Below, piece by piece: positions 36,853 through 44,872 of a DNA stretch of 64,000 bases (position 1 is its first letter; every line of letters begins with the position of its first letter). The position numbers and the translations under genes were made by a program. A model generated the notes under the pieces. It was not told the origin of the DNA, ran no database searches, and saw only the letters and a program-made list of their open reading frames with translations. The stretch covers positions 248,001 to 312,000 of the forward strand of contig NZ_WWCN01000003.1 in NCBI RefSeq assembly GCF_009857445.1, in the 5' to 3' direction. The stretch comes from Duganella flavida. Its GTDB lineage: Bacteria > Pseudomonadota > Gammaproteobacteria > Burkholderiales > Burkholderiaceae_D.

Positions 36853-37893
36853 ATGAAACCCCCATTCAAGAAAAAAACTCTCGCGGTGGTAATTGACCGG
36901 ACTTTTGCGCTCGTTCACGCGACACCAATCTCGGTCGGAGCGTCACGGCAGAAGATTCGCAAACAAGGGCCTTTTAAGTTGCCAAGTATTAGTCCAGACC
37001 ATCACTATTTTTGCCACATATTGGGTGGAGTGCTGGAGTTAATCGCTGAACTCCCGGACTTTTCCGATGACAGCAAGATCGCCGTAATGTCCGATTATGG
37101 CGGCGAGCATAGCGATGCACATTACAGCACTTATTCTTTTTTGTTCGTTGCACTAAATAAGAACGGTCCTTTTCAAACGCACATGCAAGAGCTGAGACGG
37201 AAGCACAAGATCCTCGATCGTTATAGTGAATTCAAGTATAAAGATCTCAAATACGGCCCAAGGAGTCGCGCACTTCCCGAATATCTCCAGCTAATCGATA
37301 GTTTCATTCACGGAGCCGTCGTAACCGTGGTGATCGACAAGTCGATAGGATCAGTCTTTGGGACGACCAAAAGTGAAGGACACGCAGCGATTGCGAGACA
37401 ACTCGAAGGCGGTGACTTTGGGAGTTGGCCTGGCCACGTCGGCGAAAAGGTGATGCGTGTGCTGCATATTCTTGCGGCGTTTACGGCGGCGCTGACGTAT
37501 GACCAGCAGCGCCTGCTCTGGTACAGCGATACGGATCAGATCAACGACGATGCGAAGGACCGTTCATTTGCACACGTGCAGAAACTGTTCGAGAGAATAG
37601 GTGCGATGTACATGACCCACGGGTTCGATGTACTCGGATTTGGGAAATCGTTCTCGGAGAAGGGCTATCTCGACGACCTGTTAAGCGTACCTGATTTAGC
37701 CGCCGGTATGCTACAGGATCTTCTAGCGGCCAGAGATTCCGGAACTGAGATTCCCGGCGGGGAGGAAAAACTCGCGGTGCTGAAGTGGCTTGCAACACCT
37801 GCCAAGTTTCTGTCGAAAATACATTTACGCATTGCACCTAAGGAGGACGGCACCTATGAAGGTCAAGTTCTTACCCTTGAACCAAAATGGTGA
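36853..37893 (+). CDS. hypothetical protein, possibly DUF3800/RNase-H-like
   Basis: A 346-aa protein. The segments VMSDYGGEHSDAHYSTYSFLFVAL, SEFKYKDLKYG and LLWYSDTDQIN place acidic residues in an order reminiscent of DUF3800 proteins with an RNase-H-like fold, but I cannot confirm this. It ends in overlap with a small gene that has an excellent ribosome site. Third gene after the integrase in the same direction. Confidence 0.55.
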   Translation: MKPPFKKKTLAVVIDRTFALVHATPISVGASRQKIRKQGPFKLPSISPDHHYFCHILGGVLELIAELPDFSDDSKIAVMSDYGGEHSDAHYSTYSFLFVALNKNGPFQTHMQELRRKHKILDRYSEFKYKDLKYGPRSRALPEYLQLIDSFIHGAVVTVVIDKSIGSVFGTTKSEGHAAIARQLEGGDFGSWPGHVGEKVMRVLHILAAFTAALTYDQQRLLWYSDTDQINDDAKDRSFAHVQKLFERIGAMYMTHGFDVLGFGKSFSEKGYLDDLLSVPDLAAGMLQDLLAARDSGTEIPGGEEKLAVLKWLATPAKFLSKIHLRIAPKEDGTYEGQVLTLEPKW

Positions 37894-38089
37894 GCTGCAT
37901 GGTATAGGCGGGACCGGGGAGGATAGGTCAGCGAAAGGCAACAGTCCATTAAGCAATTTTTCTATTACATATCAATTGGTTAGTTCGATTTCTGCGAAAA
38001 AATCCGTAATCCCGACCATCCCTCGGGTTCAGCAAAAAGTCACACCAGTACGCTATATGGGCGAAACAGGGGTTTGGAGTAACACCTAA
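37856..38089 (+). CDS. small hypothetical protein overlapping the end of the previous gene
   Basis: A 77-aa product starting at an ATG with a near-perfect AAGGAGG ribosome site nine bases upstream (37840-37846), inside the previous gene's last codons, a pattern of coupled translation. No domain is recognised; the C-terminal half (TIPRVQQKVTPVRYMGETG) is basic. Confidence 0.6.
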   Translation: MKVKFLPLNQNGELHGIGGTGEDRSAKGNSPLSNFSITYQLVSSISAKKSVIPTIPRVQQKVTPVRYMGETGVWSNT

Positions 38090-38230
38090 CTTCTCATTAA
38101 ATCAGCTACTTACAGCCGGATTTGAGTATTTTCACACGAATCCCGGCCAACCCTCTAAGGGATATAAGGATGTGATCTCTTATTACTTTTAGGCTTATGT
38201 GTCATTTCCGCCTTTATCCCGGCACACCCT

Positions 38231-38680
38231 CTGCATGACCAACTGGCTGATGGCCGCAGCATCCGCTTGTTCAACGTCATCGACGACTACAATCGCGAAG
38301 GACTCGGTATCGAAGTCGACTTCTCGCTGCCGTCTGAACGGGTGATCCGATCGCTCGACAGGATCATCGAGTGGCGAGGTAAGCCCCAAGCCATTCGTTG
38401 CGATAACGGTCCTGAGTACATCAGCGCGGTGACCTTGGCTTGGGCGGCGAAGCATGGTATCCGCATCGATTTTATCCAGCCAGGGCAGCCGCAGCAGAAC
38501 GCTTACGTTGAACGCTACAACCGCACGGTGCGCTACGACTGGCTGGCGCATCACCTGTTCGAAACGCTTGATGAGATACAGGATTTTGCAACCCGCTGGC
38601 TGTGGACTTACAATCACGACCGGCCTAACATGGCACTCGGCGGTATCACACCAAAACAGAAGCTCGCCCTGGCCGCTTAA
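38231..38680 (+). pseudogene. 3' fragment of an IS3-family orfB transposase
   Basis: Starts without initiation at [20 protein letters not shown] and runs to the normal C-terminus. It includes the second and third catalytic residues ([11 protein letters not shown] and [15 protein letters not shown]). The first 150 or so residues and orfA are missing. The matching right inverted repeat follows at 38706-38718. Confidence 0.85.
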
Positions 38681-38705
38681 CCCTACTTTTAGCGCGCTCT
38701 AAAAA

Positions 38706-38718
38706 TGGGGGGATTACC
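38706..38718 (+). repeat. right inverted repeat of IS3-family copy 1
   Basis: TGGGGGGATTACC, 25 bases after the orfB stop. The identical 13-mer recurs at 39001-39013 as the (inverted) left end of a second partial copy, identifying it as the terminal repeat of the element. Confidence 0.7.
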
Positions 38719-38943
38719 CAGGCGCTCTTCGGCATACATTTTTTTCAGGCGACGATTTTCATCTTCCAGCTCTTTCATGCGGGCCATGAGCGAGGCATCC
38801 ATGCCGCCGAACTTGGAGCGCCACTTGTAGAACGTGGCGTTGCTGATGCCATGCTCGCGGCATAGTTCCGGGACAGGGGAGCCGCTTTCGGCTTGCTTGA
38901 GGATGGCAATGATCTGGCTATCGGTAAAACGGGAGGTCTTCAT
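38719..38943 (-). pseudogene. IS3-family orfA fragment (copy 2, inverted)
   Basis: The minus strand encodes MKTSRFTDSQIIAILKQAES through the HTH (CREHGISNATFYKWRSKFGG) to DENRRLKKMYAEERL, the normal orfA up to about 75 of 88 residues. The last residues are read from the abutting terminal repeat of copy 1, so orfA is truncated. orfB of this copy is absent. Confidence 0.8.
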
Positions 38944-39000
38944 GCAGAACTTTCAAAAATCTGAGTTTGGAAAATTCTACTTTTAAACGCAATCATTTGG

Positions 39001-39013
39001 TGGGGGGATTACC
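39001..39013 (-). repeat. left inverted repeat of IS3-family copy 2
   Basis: Same 13-mer as at 38706-38718, located 57 bases upstream of the orfA start in the inverted copy. Its outer end borders the REC-EAL gene region. Confidence 0.65.
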
Positions 39014-39091
39014 GAGTCACCGTATCGGAAATCCTATAATTTCGTAGCTTTGCGATAGAGATTTCGTACCGGTACGGGGCTTTTCAGCTGC

Positions 39092-40366
39092 TTAGAAAGC
39101 TTGCTTGTTCTCATGTATTGCGTGAAAGGATCTGTCGCTGCTGACGCCGGGATGCTGCATTTTTTCCCAGCTATTTTTCCACTCGATCAAATCGTCCGCC
39201 TTCATCGGCTTGGCAACAAAATACCCCTGAACTTGGTCACACCCTGAACTTGCCACCAAGTTCCAGTCTTCCTGAGTTTCTACGCCTTCCGCCACCAGAT
39301 TTAAGTTGAAAATTTTCCCTAACCGCACCGATGATTCCAATATCATTCGGGCAGCATGGTCCTTGCTGGCGCCATCGACAAATGCCCGATCAATTTTCAA
39401 CTCGCTAAAGGGAAGCTGTTTAAGATTTTCCATAGTAGAAAATCCCGTACCAAAATCATCGATAGACAAGTGAAAGCCTTTTAGGCGCAAACGAGTCAAT
39501 ATTTCGAGACTTAATAAAAAGTTGTCCATTAATCGCGTTTCTGTCATTTCCAAAACAATATGAGTTGGAGGGACACCCGCTTCGGTACTAATTGCCTGAA
39601 AAATCTCTGGTAAATCCAGTCGATTTAAATTATCCATCGAAACATTTACTGCAATCTTAAAGTCATAGCCATCTCTCAACCAGCGACCCAGTTGTGCCGT
39701 GCCTTTTCTGAGTATAAGCAACGTCAACTCATCTATAAGACCATACTCTTCAATCAAAGGTATAAAAGCAGCGGGAGGTAGCAGTCCGCGCGTCGGATGA
39801 CGCCAACGCGCCAGGCATTCCACACCGACCATCTGACGCTGCTCAAGTAGGACTTTGGGCTGAAAGTAGATTTCTACACGGTCCGCAAGCAAGCCATCTC
39901 GCATATCTTCAGCGCTCAGTCGGTCTGCGTATTCTTGTGTTCGGCGGATGCTTTGGCGATTACCTAACCTTCCTAATGCAGCAACCAAGGCACTGCGGTT
40001 GAGCGGCTTTTCAAAAGCCCCTAAAACATGCAGTCCATGAGCTTTTGCAAGGCGTTCTGCTGCGACGCGAACGGAAAGGTCCATCCCTGAGTGCAGAATG
40101 ACTCCACCCCGAAATTCGGTCGAGGCAGCAAGTCGAAGAAATTCAATACCGTCCATGCCTGGCATTGCCAGATCACAAACAAGTAAATCTGGCCGTGTTT
40201 GCTGGAGGAGCCATAGGCCACGCTTACTATCGGACTCGATCACGATATCAAATGTACCTAGCTCGTCAAATGCAGCTGAAATATAGTCAAGCATGAAAGC
40301 GTCATCATCAACCACCATCACGCGAAGTGCAGTCTGATTGGGTCTGGTTGGAAACAGTTGATTCAT
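39092..40366 (-). CDS. response regulator with EAL cyclic-di-GMP phosphodiesterase domain
   Basis: A 424-aa two-domain signalling protein. The receiver domain (about 14-130) has VVDDD, phospho-acceptor D in LLVCDLAMPGMDG and a conserved lysine in FEKPLN. The EAL domain (about 165-410) has ECLARW in place of EAL-x-R, EMTETRLMDN, SIDDFGTGFS, LKIDRAFV, AEGVET and QGYFVAKP, so catalytic residues appear intact and it probably hydrolyses c-di-GMP. The ATG at 40366 after GAAAGGG is chosen; an upstream ATG at 40405 is possible. No sensor kinase gene is adjacent. Confidence 0.88.
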   Translation of the reverse strand: MNQLFPTRPNQTALRVMVVDDDAFMLDYISAAFDELGTFDIVIESDSKRGLWLLQQTRPDLLVCDLAMPGMDGIEFLRLAASTEFRGGVILHSGMDLSVRVAAERLAKAHGLHVLGAFEKPLNRSALVAALGRLGNRQSIRRTQEYADRLSAEDMRDGLLADRVEIYFQPKVLLEQRQMVGVECLARWRHPTRGLLPPAAFIPLIEEYGLIDELTLLILRKGTAQLGRWLRDGYDFKIAVNVSMDNLNRLDLPEIFQAISTEAGVPPTHIVLEMTETRLMDNFLLSLEILTRLRLKGFHLSIDDFGTGFSTMENLKQLPFSELKIDRAFVDGASKDHAARMILESSVRLGKIFNLNLVAEGVETQEDWNLVASSGCDQVQGYFVAKPMKADDLIEWKNSWEKMQHPGVSSDRSFHAIHENKQAF

Positions 40367-41077
40367 ACAATGCCCTTTCAACTTCGACGCGTGTCTTATT
40401 GTCACGATTGCGCAACATTAGCTTAGCCACATCTAAGTGTAGCCTTCTTGACACGCAACATATACGCACATTCTCACACTAAGTAGCCCCCTAGAAGTCG
40501 AATTGGAAATTTCTTGTTGATTTGCTGAGATGGCCCCGACACCACCAAATCGGATCAGACTATCCGATGCGTGTCAATGTCGGATAAGGACATACATTGC
40601 ACTATGGGCAGTGGGTGAGCATTCGGGTGAAAAACTACCTAAAGATCTAGGTTTGAGTAGATTAGCGGTGGGTTACGTGATCGAAAACTCTGCGCTATGT
40701 TTAGCATGCAATCTCGCGATGTCCGAGAAAGAGGTGACGCGACTTAATGAAATTTAAGAGAAAATGACGCAAGTTAATACATTTGTTTCATTTTTAATAA
40801 ATACAACTACTAAATATGCACTCTAGTTTTTATCGTGTTTTGAAACCGGAAATTGTCCCCCACTGGCTCTGCCCCACGCTATAATCCACCAAGCTGCTTT
40901 TATCTTTTCCTCTGGACGGGTTGAGGAAACCAATCTCTCTATAGCAATCGTCATTCGTTGAATAACATATGATTCGCGAACGAGTTAGAGTCTTACCATT
41001 TTAAACGTCACTTTGGGAGGTGGGTGGCTATCTAAAATAGAATTATCGATTCCATTATGCTCCGAGCACTTTATACA
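40367..41077. other. long intergenic stretch with one doubtful small frame
   Basis: About 710 AT-rich bases. A 75-codon frame at 40530-40757 on the plus strand (starting MAPTPPNRIRL, containing EKLPKDLGLSRLAVGYVIENS) has no clear ribosome site and no recognised relatives; I do not call it a gene. Nothing else convincing was seen on either strand. Confidence 0.4.
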
Positions 41078-41350
41078 TTAGATGGCGTCCACCACGGTCT
41101 CATAGCTTATGAAAGCGATGATCCAGCTCCCGAAGGGCTGTGTCGGGTGAGATGGTATAAGCTCATCGAGTAGTTTGGTCACTACTTTGCACGTTGGATG
41201 ATTTTGCCCGAGTGGTTCGAAAAAAGGAAGCTCGACGCTGAATAAGACGAATGTCCCATCATCTAAAATATCGATTTTTGGTAATGGCCAACGCCCTTCA
41301 GTGGCGTCAACGAAAGCGGCTGCGGCAATCTGTGCCAGTTGCTTATCCAT
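41078..41350 (-). CDS. small hypothetical protein
   Basis: A 90-aa acidic protein (MDKQLAQIAAAAFVDATEG start; KIDILDDGTFVLFSVELPF in the middle). A GAGAGTGTG stretch precedes the ATG; a start at 41383 would add 11 residues. No known domain. It stands alone. Confidence 0.45.
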   Translation of the reverse strand: MDKQLAQIAAAAFVDATEGRWPLPKIDILDDGTFVLFSVELPFFEPLGQNHPTCKVVTKLLDELIPSHPTQPFGSWIIAFISYETVVDAI

Positions 41351-41640
41351 AGTCACACTCTCTTCTATCCAACCCGCCCTCATATGGAATGCATGTCATT
41401 TTAACATGATGGAGACGATGGGGTGAATGATATTGTCAGTCGTCCCTTTGGTTACTTCAACTGCGAGCAGGTCAGCACCGGCCGCCTTTTGCTCCGCCGA
41501 CGCACTGGGAGGGGAAGACCAAGAGGCAGTGGTCTATGAGTTCTTGGATTTATGGCGCGGTTCTTCATTCCTACTTCTCACCTGAGGTTATGAAATGCGC
41601 TTTCGCGGTGCCGAAGACATCGCGTGAACTACGCCCGCGC

Positions 41641-42576
41641 TTATCTTGGGATACCGGGTGCTGGCCCTATGAGACCGCGAGACTGCATCCACCAAACCAG
41701 TTCGTCGAACCAGTGGTCACTAGACATGCCTTTTTGCTTGAGATCGAATCCGTGGCCGCCGCGCTCGTAGACGTGGATTTCTGCAGCCACTCCCGCCTGC
41801 CGCCATGCTGTATATAGCTGTATCGCATCGTTTGGCTGATATTTGTCATCCGACGCAGCAGCAATAAAGGCCGGTGGCGCATCGATTGGGACTGGAGTTC
41901 GTAGTCCGCCATAAAACAAGGCGACGAAGTCCGGCCTAGATACCATGTCGCCGATCGCAAGATCCGCTGCAAGGAATGCGCCTGCGGAAAAGCCTATAAA
42001 ACCGACTCGCCTGGAATCGACACCCCATTCTAACGCGCGCTGCCGCACGATTTGCATGGCGCGCGCGCCATCCTCTACAGCATGCTGCTCACCCGCAAAG
42101 CGTGGTATCTCGACGGGAGAGCCGCTTTTCGCCCGCGCCATAAGTGTATCCATTTCTTTAATATGGACTTCCGGCATTTGCATCGGATCAGGGGCACTTC
42201 TGATCGTCCGGTATTTGAGCACGAACGCTGTAACGCCAAGTTGCGCCATTCGACGCGCGACCGCCGTGCCGCCGGCGTCGTAGCCTAGCACAACGAAGCC
42301 TCCTCCGGGAGCGACAATCATCGCTGTTCCGTTGACGCGGCCCGGGGTAGGACGGAATAGTTCAAGCGTCGCTATGCTGACGTTGCGGATCATGGCGTCA
42401 CCCGTCTTGTCCAGCTGCTCCCGGATTTCGGGAACGCCGAGCGGGGTAATCTTACCTTCAGGATAGATCGGAATAATCAGCCCATCGCCTGTGACGGTTG
42501 TCGCAGTGACTGTCGCCGAAAGTAGCATCGCCACGATACTCAGGCTGACTTTTTTGATGGAGTGGTTCATAAGCAT
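41641..42576 (-). CDS. secreted alpha/beta hydrolase (esterase, BD-FAE/xylan-esterase-like)
   Basis: A 311-aa exported hydrolase with a signal peptide (about residues 1-26, ending TVTATT). The oxyanion region APGGGF, nucleophile GFSAGA, acid in ASDDKYQP and histidine in GGHGFDL form a complete catalytic set. It starts 11 bases after the stop of a TonB-dependent siderophore receptor gene on the same strand, so it could cleave a siderophore ester or another iron-chelator bond in the periplasm; a carbohydrate-esterase role is the alternative. Confidence 0.82.
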   Translation of the reverse strand: MLMNHSIKKVSLSIVAMLLSATVTATTVTGDGLIIPIYPEGKITPLGVPEIREQLDKTGDAMIRNVSIATLELFRPTPGRVNGTAMIVAPGGGFVVLGYDAGGTAVARRMAQLGVTAFVLKYRTIRSAPDPMQMPEVHIKEMDTLMARAKSGSPVEIPRFAGEQHAVEDGARAMQIVRQRALEWGVDSRRVGFIGFSAGAFLAADLAIGDMVSRPDFVALFYGGLRTPVPIDAPPAFIAAASDDKYQPNDAIQLYTAWRQAGVAAEIHVYERGGHGFDLKQKGMSSDHWFDELVWWMQSRGLIGPAPGIPR

Positions 42577-42586
42577 TTGTCGGCTT

Positions 42587-44776
42587 TCAGAACTTGGTTT
42601 TAAGGGTAAGGAAGGCCGAACGGGGCTGGACCGGCATGACGAGTGGATTCCCGAAATACTGGTAGGTGTCAAACGAGCGCCGGCCAGCCAGATTAACGAC
42701 TGAAGCCTGAATCGTAAACCGTCCGAGGTCGTAAGCAGCCTGAGCGTCGATCATGGCGTAACCAGGTACGCTCAACGTGTTGGGCAGCGTGAGCTGACGG
42801 GTACTGAGCGCAGTTATTCCCGCGCCAAAAGACAAACCTTCGGCAGCACCGTTAAGGATGCGGTAGTGCGCAGCGAGACGTCCGCTATTGCGAGGCACCC
42901 GGGTTAATTCGCTGCCCACCGGAATCGCATTATCCGCTGTCACCCGGGTGTTCGTGTGGGCATAATTGGCAAGCAGCGACAGCGCCGGCGTTGGTTCCCA
43001 GATCAGGTCGGCTTCCACTCCGCGCGCACGTTGCTGGCCAGTCTGGATATTGAACCCCACGTTGTTCGGATCCGCCGTGGCGACATTATCGCGAGTCTGG
43101 TTGAAGACCGAGAAAGTGCCCGACAACCCGGCTGTCGGTAACGCCAGCTTTAGGCCACCATCGATGTTCCGGGAGGTCTCGGGTTTGGGCACTGCGACGC
43201 CAACGAAGCCAAATGCCGCGCGAAAGGCCGTCGCGTAGCCTGCAAAGAGCGCAACGCCGGGAGCGATATCCAACGTTGCCCCGATCCTGGGCGAAAAACG
43301 ATGGTAGGAGTCATCATTGGCCACGCCGATATTGCTGGCTTCCTCGAATTTGAGTTGCGTATAGCGCAGCGCGCCCGTTACATGTAGCCGGCCGTAGGTC
43401 GCCTGATCCTGCAGATAAAAGGCGATCGTCCGATAATGGTCTGTCTGCAGGTAGTTGACCGGCAATTGCGGCGTGTAGATCACGTCATAGACCGGCTTCG
43501 CCAAGTCGATTGTTCCCTCGGGCGTATCGCTCACGAATAGTCCCATATTGCTGGAGAAACGGGTCCAGTCGTAATCTAGACCTGCGAGGAAGGTATGCGT
43601 ACCGCCGAGCATTTCCACCTTCGCCTGCACGTTCGCGTCGAACGTCGCTTCTTTTGTATCGGTGATCATCGTGATCGGAAGGATCGGGTAGACGGTTGGC
43701 GTGGCCGGGTCAGGCGCCATCATGTCTGGATCGACGAAGCTGCCATACTCCCGGATCGCGCTCTTGTAATAGCGGCCGCTGACGGTCAGCTTGACGTCAT
43801 CGGAGAAGCGGTGGCGCAGCGTCGCCTGCCCCATGTGGTTGTTATTCGTGGTCAAAGGCTGTGCCAGCGGCGATCCAGGAAAGGCATTGCGGTCGATCTG
43901 TCCCGCCAGCGCCTGCCCGGCCGGCATGCCCGAGTATTCGAGCTGGCTCCGGTGATTGGCCTGGCCTTGAAGCAGCAGATCGGTCGCGGGATCGACCTGG
44001 AATGACAGACTGGGCTGCAACGACCAGCGTCGCCCATGAACCTGATCGATCCAGCTTTCGTTGTTCTGGTATTCGCCAGCAATCCTTGCGGCCACGCCAG
44101 GAGCAATCGGTACGTTGATGTCACCGGAAGCGCCCTTGTTGGAATAGCTGCCAGCGCGCATCGCCAAGAAGCCGCCAAGCTTGTCGTTTGGCCGCTCGGA
44201 TTCAATATTGATGACGCCGCCCAGCGGCGTGCCCAGACCGCCGCCGTAGAGGGTGGCGCTCGGCCCCTTGAGTACGTCAATCCGCTCTACGCCCACCAGG
44301 CTGGTCGGATCGAACGCCTGCTGGTTGCCTGCGTAGATCGGCAGGCCGTCCAGATAGACCTCGGCAGGAAAGCCACGCACGAGCGGAGAAATCAATAGCT
44401 GCTCTTCGGAGCGCGTAGGAACCACGCCGGAAACATTGATCAGCGCCTCGCCCAAGGTGCGGCGGTCTTGATCCTCGATCAGCGATCGAGTCAGCACTTG
44501 CACTGACTGCGGCACCTCGATCAGTGGCGTGTCGGTGCGCGTCGCCGCCGTTGCGGTCGGTACAGCGTAACGCTCGCGCCTTCCTGTTACGACAACCTGT
44601 TTCATTATCCAGCTCGATGCATCCTGTTTTTGATCGGTTGGCGTGCCACCATGATCGGTGGTTGCATCCAGAACGGGAGAAAGGTCTGCGCCCGGAGCGG
44701 CTGCGCCTTTCGCGCGAACGTCAATGCTAGTGGCAAAGGCCGCGGCCACACAAATGCACATATACGTTTTTTTCAT
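42587..44776 (-). CDS. TonB-dependent siderophore receptor 1
   Basis: A 729-aa outer-membrane receptor: signal peptide (about 1-22), a plug domain (about 70-190, with TPLIEVPQSVQVLTRSLI and RGFPAEVYLDGLPIYAG, VLKGPSATLYGGG) and a 22-strand barrel ending SAFLTLKTKF with terminal phenylalanine. This is the FhuA/FpvA-type siderophore receptor class. It lies between receptor 2 and the hydrolase in one minus-strand cluster. The ligand is unknown. Confidence 0.92.
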   Translation of the reverse strand: MKKTYMCICVAAAFATSIDVRAKGAAAPGADLSPVLDATTDHGGTPTDQKQDASSWIMKQVVVTGRRERYAVPTATAATRTDTPLIEVPQSVQVLTRSLIEDQDRRTLGEALINVSGVVPTRSEEQLLISPLVRGFPAEVYLDGLPIYAGNQQAFDPTSLVGVERIDVLKGPSATLYGGGLGTPLGGVINIESERPNDKLGGFLAMRAGSYSNKGASGDINVPIAPGVAARIAGEYQNNESWIDQVHGRRWSLQPSLSFQVDPATDLLLQGQANHRSQLEYSGMPAGQALAGQIDRNAFPGSPLAQPLTTNNNHMGQATLRHRFSDDVKLTVSGRYYKSAIREYGSFVDPDMMAPDPATPTVYPILPITMITDTKEATFDANVQAKVEMLGGTHTFLAGLDYDWTRFSSNMGLFVSDTPEGTIDLAKPVYDVIYTPQLPVNYLQTDHYRTIAFYLQDQATYGRLHVTGALRYTQLKFEEASNIGVANDDSYHRFSPRIGATLDIAPGVALFAGYATAFRAAFGFVGVAVPKPETSRNIDGGLKLALPTAGLSGTFSVFNQTRDNVATADPNNVGFNIQTGQQRARGVEADLIWEPTPALSLLANYAHTNTRVTADNAIPVGSELTRVPRNSGRLAAHYRILNGAAEGLSFGAGITALSTRQLTLPNTLSVPGYAMIDAQAAYDLGRFTIQASVVNLAGRRSFDTYQYFGNPLVMPVQPRSAFLTLKTKF

Positions 44777-44872
44777 CTTATTTTCTGATTCATGTCGTTA
44801 GGCGCCGTCATGGCGCAGGAGAAATTCAGGGTTGTCCTTGGTTTAGCGCGCTAAATAAATAGGTGAGCCGTT

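Noticed and set aside
40530..40757. 75-codon plus-strand frame beginning MAPTPP
   Set aside because: No ribosome site, no known domain and odd composition; mentioned only as part of the intergenic stretch.
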